Source: Steinernema hermaphroditum
Taxonomy: Eukaryota > Nematoda > Chromadorea > Rhabditida > Steinernematidae
Reading direction: 5' to 3'
DNA: 64,000 nt
Assembly (NCBI GenBank): GCA_030435675.1
Contig: CM059624.1
Coordinates: 5,046,769-5,110,768, forward strand
Under the pieces are notes generated by a model. That model was not told the DNA's origin. It did not search any database and saw only the letters and a list, made by a program, of their open reading frames with translations. Position numbers and translations under genes: made by a program. How positions within the stretch are numbered: position 1 is the stretch's first letter; each line of letters starts with the position of its first letter. Below, piece by piece: positions 61,235-64,000 of the stretch.

Positions 61235-61880
61235 ATGGACACCGTTCCGCTTTTGTTCTGCGACGCTGTTGCCTCTACTTTGAAACAGCTCCCACAAGCG
61301 ACCAACCTTCCGGGTCTCTGGCAGAACATGCTAAAGGATCACAAAGTGCACCGACAAACTTTTCATTTGGTCATGAATTGCGTGTCTAACTACTCTGTCG
61401 AGAGTGCCACAGTACATTGCTGTCTCCGGTTTTCAAAGCGCGCTTCAACAAATTCCCAAGAAGTACCTTCAGTTCTCGGGTATCACCATTCGCGATTTTC
61501 ATACGCGACTAGAACCGACCTCTGAGCACGAAGTTTCAAAAGTATTCGATTCTGTGAAGCAATTCCTCAATGAGCCAGCGCTGTGTTTTATGGAATGGCA
61601 CGATTACAATGAAGGGAGCCCCGCTATTCAATATTTGAAGTCTTTATCTGACGTTCACTTTCGATCTGTGTCTTTTGATGTGAAAGTATCCCAACCGAAA
61701 TGTGAAGAGTTCTTGAAGATTCAGTTGCGGTCGAATCATTTAAAGGAGGTATACTTGAACAACGGCATTCGCATAGCCGCTGGCGACCGAAAGAAAATCC
61801 ATTGGTCGTCCGACATTCGAACTCTACTCGGAAGGATCGTGAAATGGGATAAGAACTACTTGTACTACAAAAGGGCGTAA
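61235..61880 (+). CDS. MDTVP-family small protein (about 204 aa), nematode-restricted family of unknown function
   Basis: Starts MDTVPLLFCDAVASTLKQLP, an N-terminus I associate with a large nematode-restricted family of roughly 200-residue proteins resembling F-box-associated proteins. The rest reads YIAVSGFQSALQQIPKKYLQ, then FSGITIRDFHTRLEP, FLKIQLRSNHLKEVYLN, and ends KNYLYYKRA. Two frames must be joined. A 31-bp GT-AG interval (61382-61412, gtgtctaact...gccacag) removes the break exactly, giving Cys49-Tyr50 in frame. That is shorter than most known introns, so a one-base indel is the alternative. AATAAA follows 38 bp after the stop. It is convergent with a paralogue at 62558-63195. Function is not known. 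Confidence 0.62.
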
Positions 61881-61917
61881 ATAGTGTGGACAATTACTCA
61901 TTGTCTGTATTCAGGCT

Positions 61918-61923
61918 AATAAA
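61918..61923 (+). terminator. poly(A) signal of the MDTVP gene
   Basis: Canonical AATAAA 38 bases after the stop codon, inside ggctaataaattaag. The short spacing is typical of nematode 3' UTRs and supports a transcribed gene on this strand. Confidence 0.55.
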
Positions 61924-62557
61924 TTAAGTACTCTGAGATACCGGATATTGGACAATTCAGTTTCGCGCTCAGGATGTTCTGCCCGCCTCTTTCCTTGTTT
62001 AGTTCAAGCCTCGGACATCGGAAAATGTCGACGTTGGGTCAACATAAGATTCGGTTTCTTCCTTTTGACCCCTGCGTCCAGTCCAGACGCTGCTCCTGGA
62101 AGCCATCAGAACTCGGACCTTATTGGTTCCCTATGCGAAGTCAGTGGTTTATGACCGAAGCCTGAACGGGTGACCTTACCTAGCCGCAAAGACGGTCACC
62201 TTCGAAAGAATCAGTTGCTCTATTAGAAGGAGTGTGAAGGCCAAAAGGGTTCCTCTGCTGCGCCAAGTAGGAAATGATTCATTGCTTGCAGCATGTGGGT
62301 GGACCTGGCCCATTCTGAAATAATTGTACACCATTTGTGACAATCCATGTTTGAAGTGTGATACTATGGCATATTCTTTAAGATAGTTTTCCGGATTTTC
62401 CTGAATTACCCATTATTCTTAGTATGACCCAAAATTCTATCAAATGCTCTACAGGCTGTCTCAAAAAGGGACTTTGTGACCGTTCCTCACTTTGTTAAAA
62501 CAACGGTTGTCTTTAAAAATGATAAATTTAATAATTGGGTGGTAAGCACAATCGATA
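61924..62557. other. interval between convergent MDTVP paralogues
   Basis: A possible mariner terminus, tacaggctgtctcaaaaagg, is at 62450-62469; its partner is not seen. No other feature is recognised. Confidence 0.3.
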
Positions 62558-63195
62558 TCAACGGTTAGTTCTTACGTACACAGTCCCATACCAAGTCTCT
62601 GAATGTTTCATGACCTTCTCTATATCGTCAAGGAACGCCTGAGACCACTGTTCGTCACGGCACGAATTGAAGCGGACCTCCTGCAGGACTTCCGATGCCA
62701 ACTGCTTCCTTATAAAATCATCGATGTAATTTCGAGGTTTGTGCAGGTAAATTGTTACGAATAGGATCCTACCTAAGCAGATCTGCTTGTACAATTCACC
62801 ACTCACATTTTCGGCTCCTTCCAAGTGAAGCTGTGGATCGACAGCCAGATATATCGTGAAGTTAACGATTCTCTTGATCTCCTTGAAGGAACTTTTCTGG
62901 ACACACTTATCACTGTAAAAGAAACAGAATCGTACGAACCGTAGATACTTCATCTGCAAGATGTCTTTGAATCGGAAATATTCCCTCCTCTGAACACTGA
63001 AGATAGTGCAGCGCCACTCTCCTTCATGGAAGCTGACGTGAATATAAAGAGGAATCCTCTCTGTTCGATGCTCGTCGAAGGCATTTGTACAAGTGGATAG
63101 TCGTTCGTTTCGGCTAAAAGCACCGATCTCAGGAAAAGTATGTAGAATGGAAAGAAAGCGACGGCGTCGCAGAACAGGGCTGGGACCGTGTCCAT
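62558..63195 (-). pseudogene. MDTVP-family paralogue, frame-broken
   Basis: The ATG at 63195 opens MDTVPALFCDAVA, matching the 61-kb gene residue for residue except one position. Immediately after, the family-like sequence continues in another frame (FLSILHTFPEIGAF, later LYIHVSFHEGEW) and remains open to a stop at 62558. FIRKQLASEVLQEVRFN aligns with FLKIQLRSNHLKEVYLN of the other copy, and the total length is similar (about 210 residues). No GT-AG intron in the right phase explains the shift, so a one-base insertion in the ctttctttc stretch (about 63150-63160) is likely. It is either a recent pseudogene or an assembly error. Function unknown. Confidence 0.58.
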
Positions 63196-64000
63196 AATTG
63201 ACATAAAATTTGGGCGTTTGCCATAGTGTTCTTTCAATGGATGCAATCGAAAGTGTGAAGAGCTTTGATAATCGGAGACTTTCACAGTTATGCTTATACC
63301 ACATACACACTAGTTCCTTTAGATAATGACTCATCTTGTCATGAACAAAATGTCAAGTAGAGAACCTTCGAAAATGAAGTCCGAAGATCATCACGAGAGC
63401 GACACGATTCCCTGCCACAACGGCATTGATTCGGGGTGCCGTTAGCCAACAAGTTTCAGTCCGGCCGGAAGATCTCTCGAGTACTTCCCAGGGAGTTCGG
63501 CGGAAAGGTAGTAACACTTGGTACCCATGTCCCAACGGTGTGGCGGAGCGTTCTCTAAGTGAAGCCGCGCTCTCCCTTTGGTGGCTATTTGGGGGGGGCA
63601 GAAAAAACCGTCAAATATCGCGTTGTTTGTGCTGTGCTGTTAAGACAACGGCCCTTCGGGCTCACTTTAAATCCATAGCCAAAAAAACATAAGTCGGACC
63701 CTAATCCAACCCTGGGCCTGGATGGTAACCCCACTGGATGTTGCACAAAAATGAACATCTGATTCGTAGTCGCGCTGGCTTCGCCAAACCCCGATTTGGC
63801 GGATATTGACTGGGCGGTTTTTGTCTTTGCTGGTTTTTTTGCGGTTTTGTACGAACGGCCGGTTGGGGGAACTCCTACTATGCGTTCATTACGGCGTCTG
63901 AACTATGACTTTTCAATTTTTAGTTCAACAAAAGCAAATACAAGCAATGGCGTAGTGAAACAATTTCTGGAATACATTTGATGAAGATGCTCAGCTGATC
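63196..64000. other. right edge, nothing recognised
   Basis: Frames at 63426-63692 and 63796-63981 show no motif. The last ten bases, tcagctgatc, are the reverse of the GATCAGCTGA word recurring in the islands. Confidence 0.25.

Noticed and set aside
63500..63610. Possible tRNA-like sequence around ggtgtggcggagcg
   Set aside because: No cloverleaf with proper acceptor, anticodon and T-loop (GGTTCRA) could be folded.

Overview
The window looks like nematode genomic DNA. The support is a TIS11/tristetraprolin-type CCCH zinc-finger gene split by two short GT-AG introns with nematode-like 3' splice sites, a DIRS/PAT-type tyrosine-recombinase retrotransposon, RTE-clade retrotransposon pieces, Tc1/mariner-type MITEs, and a convergent pair of small genes whose proteins begin MDTVP. 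Genus cannot be fixed from sequence alone; a Steinernema- or Pristionchus-like species is a guess. There are no operons, rRNA genes, CRISPR arrays or recognisable tRNA genes. The window is gene-poor: one confident host gene and two members of a small family in 64 kb.

Layout. 1-2407 (minus) is a DIRS-like retrotransposon running off the left edge, with gag (zinc knuckle), reverse transcriptase and RNase H. 2408-3900 is probably its leader with a duplicated segment. 3900-43113 is a long, mostly non-coding stretch. It holds a 4989-5320 duplication, an RTE relic near 8.5-8.8 kb, a 53-bp hAT-like mini-element at 12.64 kb, copies of a dispersed repeat at 18.6-19.6 kb, and a roughly 1-kb foldback-like inverted repeat at 31.2-32.2 kb. 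Many GC-rich islands are spread through it, rich in AAAGTGCA, GATCAGCTG, GATA-like and CRE-like motifs. 43114-44270 (plus) is the three-exon CCCH gene, followed by a pyrimidine-rich probable 3' UTR. 48269-49083 (minus) is a 5'-truncated RTE insertion flanked by a 13-bp target-site duplication. 50.64-51.01 kb is a mariner-like transposase relic and 56348-56574 is a complete 227-bp MITE followed by a perfect 21-bp hairpin. 61235-61880 (plus) and 62558-63195 (minus) are the convergent MDTVP paralogues, each with a reading-frame break that may be an intron, a mutation or a sequencing error.

How it fits together. The CCCH protein has the paired C-X8-C-X5-C-X3-H fingers and a C-terminal RLPVF motif resembling the CNOT1-binding tail of tristetraprolin, so it is inferred to bind AU-rich mRNA and recruit deadenylase. 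The GC-rich islands may be its distal regulatory elements or unrecognised parts of repeats. The strong excess of AAAGTGCA is the most unexplained signal in the window.
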